The position numbers and the translations under genes were made by a program. Positions 61,484 through 64,000 of a stretch of 64,000 bases of DNA are shown piece by piece; position 1 is the first letter of the stretch; every line of letters begins with the position of its first letter. Below the pieces are notes generated by a model. The model had not been told where the DNA came from. It saw nothing but the letters and a program-made list of their open reading frames with translations, and made no database searches. Origin of the DNA: Aradus depressus (lineage: Eukaryota > Arthropoda > Insecta > Hemiptera > Aradidae); assembly GCA_963662175.1 (NCBI GenBank), contig OY759222.1, positions 15,696,222 through 15,760,221 of the forward strand, written 5' to 3'.

Positions 61484-62160
61484 TCATATATATAAAGCTG
61501 AAAATGTCTGTGCGTTGTACCGCTATAACTCACGAACGGCTTGATGGATTTGATTAATTTTTTTTTTTTATTTGTTCGTCATCGTCTGTGGAAGGTTATA
61601 GGCGTATTAGTACCTTAATATCTGGTCCATCCCAGCATCCACCCACGCAATCTTTGTAACTCAAAAACCACTGCAATGATTAATGAGGAATCTTTTTGAA
61701 TAGATAAGTTTTATCTACCGGAAGGTTAAGGTCTATTTTTTAATCAACCCCTGGTCCATCCCAGCATCCACTCACGCAATCTTTGTAACTCGAAAACAAT
61801 TGCAACGATTAATGAGAAATCTTTTTGAATAAATTAGTTTTAGCTCCAGGATGGTTGAAGTCTATGTTTTAATCAACCTGGTGGTCACAAACGTTCTCAA
61901 GTACGCACTGGCTAGGACGTCCACTGATGCTAAGTATTCACTAGCTGTGGTTTCCGCCGTTGAATGGCGCGTACTAGCCATGGTGCAAACAACTTACTAG
62001 CTGGGATGTCTGCCGTTGAAGGACTATAAGCGTTATTCCGTATGAATAATTGAAAATTATAACATCATGAATGTACTATTGAAGAATTGAAATGGATTCG
62101 AACGAGAGATATTAGGAGAAAAGTCAAAGTTCCTCGGGCAACGCCGGGTATTACTGCTAG
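61484..62160 (+). mobile_element. Short Helitron carrying the 66-bp array seed
   Basis: TCATATATATAAAGCTGAAA after A, 3' hairpin CGGGCAACGCCGGG then ATTACTGCTAG before T (62161). Positions 61875-62010 match only the diverged last units of the 66-bp arrays (GCACTGGCTAGGACGTCCAC, GAATGGCGCGTACTAG). Confidence 0.88.
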
Positions 62161-62397
62161 TAATTAGATAACACAGAGTGACATGGCTAATATGCATCGA
62201 ACATAAGGCCAAAAAAACCCTAACATTCCTCACTCCCCACTTGACTGTTAACACTTGAACTGCTCGCTTCATCTCTCTCACTTAGACTGTGCTTGACTAT
62301 TAAGACAGCTGATCGCTGGCATTTATTTGTTCTTTATTTATTAGTTGCTTACCATTCGTTTTTAAACAAAAGCGAATGGTCCAGTCTTTGTATATTT

Positions 62398-62743
62398 AGG
62401 TTAGGTTAGGTTTTATGACTCATGCTTGGGCTTTAACTACGAGGTCATATCTTCTACTACCAGAGCGCTCTTTCGTCACTCTGGTGGACATGAGCCACAC
62501 TCTATTGTGGGAGTCCTAAATTTTGCCTACCCTAAATTTTTATTCACCTAGGATAGGGGTCTTTAACGAGTACCTGACATCGTACAGGCTCGGGACCATG
62601 CTTAACGTCCCATCCGAAGGACGGCGTGCTTAATTTTATTTTACCTCTCAGATAAAATAAACTAAGGGCCTCGGTCGGGTTTCGAACCCACGACCTTGAG
62701 CTCAGAAAACAAGCACGCATACCACTGAGCTAACGGCGCCCTC
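62398..62743 (-). mobile_element. Full-length SINE, tail CCTAACCTAACCTAA
   Basis: Complete reverse-strand copy. Left edge TTAGGTTAGGTTAGGTTTTA. Confidence 0.92.
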
Positions 62744-63470
62744 TTTTGTATAGTTATATTTACTAACTAATTTTATTACTTAACTCCTAACAGCTGTATT
62801 CATACAAAATTCAACATGTTTAGTCAACAACGTTCATAATGTAAACACACGGCTAATCCCTCTCTGAGTCTGATACTCAGTCCCATTCTATAGTTGCCCG
62901 AGAGTGAACGTATTATAAGTTTTCATTTATTATTGCAGTATTTTATTACGGCCCTCCTTCCAAACTTCTTTTTGGACTTGCTATCTGCCAGTGTCCCTGT
63001 TCAGCCTTGTCTTCCTTCTTCGGGTGACATCATCCTTTGAAGATCATCATTTTTGTTTGTATTTTAATAGTTAGTTTCACCAAACTGTGGTTGTCAACAA
63101 ATAGATTTATCATTTTATTTTTATTTTCATCATGAGCTCACTTTAATATTTTCAGTTTTAATTATATATGGGGCATTCAAACATTGTTTCTTACGGAACT
63201 ACTTTCGTTGTACTTAGTCCATAGTCGATTATATTTTTTATTATATTACTTTCAGTGATTATTTTTTAACAATATAAATGTATTGTTTTAAGAATTGATA
63301 TTCTGTTTGTTTTTATTATAGATCCGATATGTCCGATAATATATAATAATTATTTACCCAATCTTTTTGACATAGTTTGATAAGAATTTCTTTTTATACT
63401 CAAGTTAATTTTTAATTTTAATTTCATTAACAAGATTTATTCTTTTTTGCGCCATTGAATATACATATAT
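62744..63470. other. No feature recognised
   Basis: AT-rich, no coding frame, repeat or RNA gene recognised on either strand. Confidence 0.4.
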
Positions 63471-63471
63471 A

Positions 63472-63619
63472 GGTTAGGTTTTATGACTCATGCCCGGGCT
63501 TTAACTACAAGGTCATATCGCCTACTACCAGAGCGCTCTTTCGTCACTCTGGTGGACATGAGCCCGACTCTACTGTGGGAGTCCTAAATTTTGCCTACCC
63601 TAAATTTTTATTCATCTAG
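63472..63619 (-). mobile_element. SINE, 5'-truncated
   Basis: Tail AACCTAACCT at its left, loses the head after ATTTTTATTCATCTAGA. Confidence 0.88.
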
Positions 63620-63769
63620 ACTTTGACGTTGTCTTCCTAGTGTTTTATTTTTGACCAGAACTGATTTTCAACGGGACAGCTCCATCATCAGTGGCACATC
63701 CTACCAGTAGTACTTTAGGCTCTACACAACAAGTGGGATGTGTCACTGATGATGACGCTGTCGCTCTAA

Positions 63770-63901
63770 TTTTCTTTAATAGTATATCTTATGTGATATC
63801 AGTTCCTGGAAATGAAGACCATGTTGTTGAAGGATGGGATCCTGAACCTCAAAAGGATCGAGCTTCGGCAACTAACTGGAGTTCTCACAGGACATGGTCC
63901 G

Positions 63902-63902
<1 letters not shown>
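63770..63902 (+). pseudogene. Possible LINE coding scrap
   Basis: One frame reads IELRQLTGVLTGHGP, similar to the R-x-LTGH motif in non-LTR element tails. Cut by the SINE. Weak. Confidence 0.3.
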
Positions 63903-63933
<31 letters not shown>

Positions 63934-64000
63934 ACTCATGCCCGGGCTTTAACTACGAGGTCATATCGCCTACTACCAGAGCGCTCTTTCGTCACTCTGG
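63901..64000 (-). mobile_element. SINE 3' end with ~30-A tail, runs off window
   Basis: Reverse strand SINE followed by a T-run (63903-63931 on +). This copy has a pure A tail instead of CCTAA repeats. Confidence 0.88.

Overview
This window is animal nuclear DNA, almost certainly from an insect. It is A+T-rich, has kilobase-scale introns with GT-AG splice sites, and is crowded with eukaryotic transposons. The one recognisable host protein gene is a tyrosine decarboxylase (Tdc, tyramine/octopamine synthesis) on the minus strand. Nine coding exons between 24252 and 873 join in phase into 460 uninterrupted codons from the start methionine. The last exon(s) lie off the left edge. The order of insect cannot be fixed from this sequence.

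Left part (1-24.3 kb): the Tdc exons and their introns. The introns hold many copies of one tRNA-headed SINE family, a hAT-like element (intron 6), a broken Tc1-like element (intron 5), a short Helitron, several foldback elements, and a young LTR retrotransposon of 5.2 kb with near-identical LTRs and one coiled-coil ORF but no pol (intron 2). Intron 2 also holds a LINE 3' end, a CT-rich tract and a 33-bp satellite.

Middle (24.3-28.7 kb): upstream of the first coding exon are a SINE, several degenerate LINE 3' ends and dispersed repeats. No host exon is seen there.

Right-centre (28.73-54.65 kb): a 26-kb concatemer of non-autonomous Helitrons and the most remarkable part of the window. Five Helitron modules carry a ~143-bp G-rich array near the 5' end and a 66-bp (2 x 33) array near the 3' end. 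Two of the modules continue into a seven-unit ~440-bp satellite whose monomer is largely made of SINE sequence. The order [module - 440-bp satellite - 170-bp spacer - module] occurs twice, head to tail, with exact 3'-CTAG/5'-TC junctions. One copy is interrupted by a BEL/Pao-type miniature LTR element with a 5-bp target duplication.

Right part (54.7-64 kb): a LINE 3' end, a ~1.07-kb inverted repeat, more SINEs, a U2 snRNA gene or variant with an upstream promoter-like element, a 70-bp satellite, an internally deleted DUF4817-type transposon, a diverged LTR fragment and a short Helitron carrying the apparent seed of the 66-bp arrays. Apart from Tdc and possibly U2, open frames here look like transposon remnants or chance frames in repeats.
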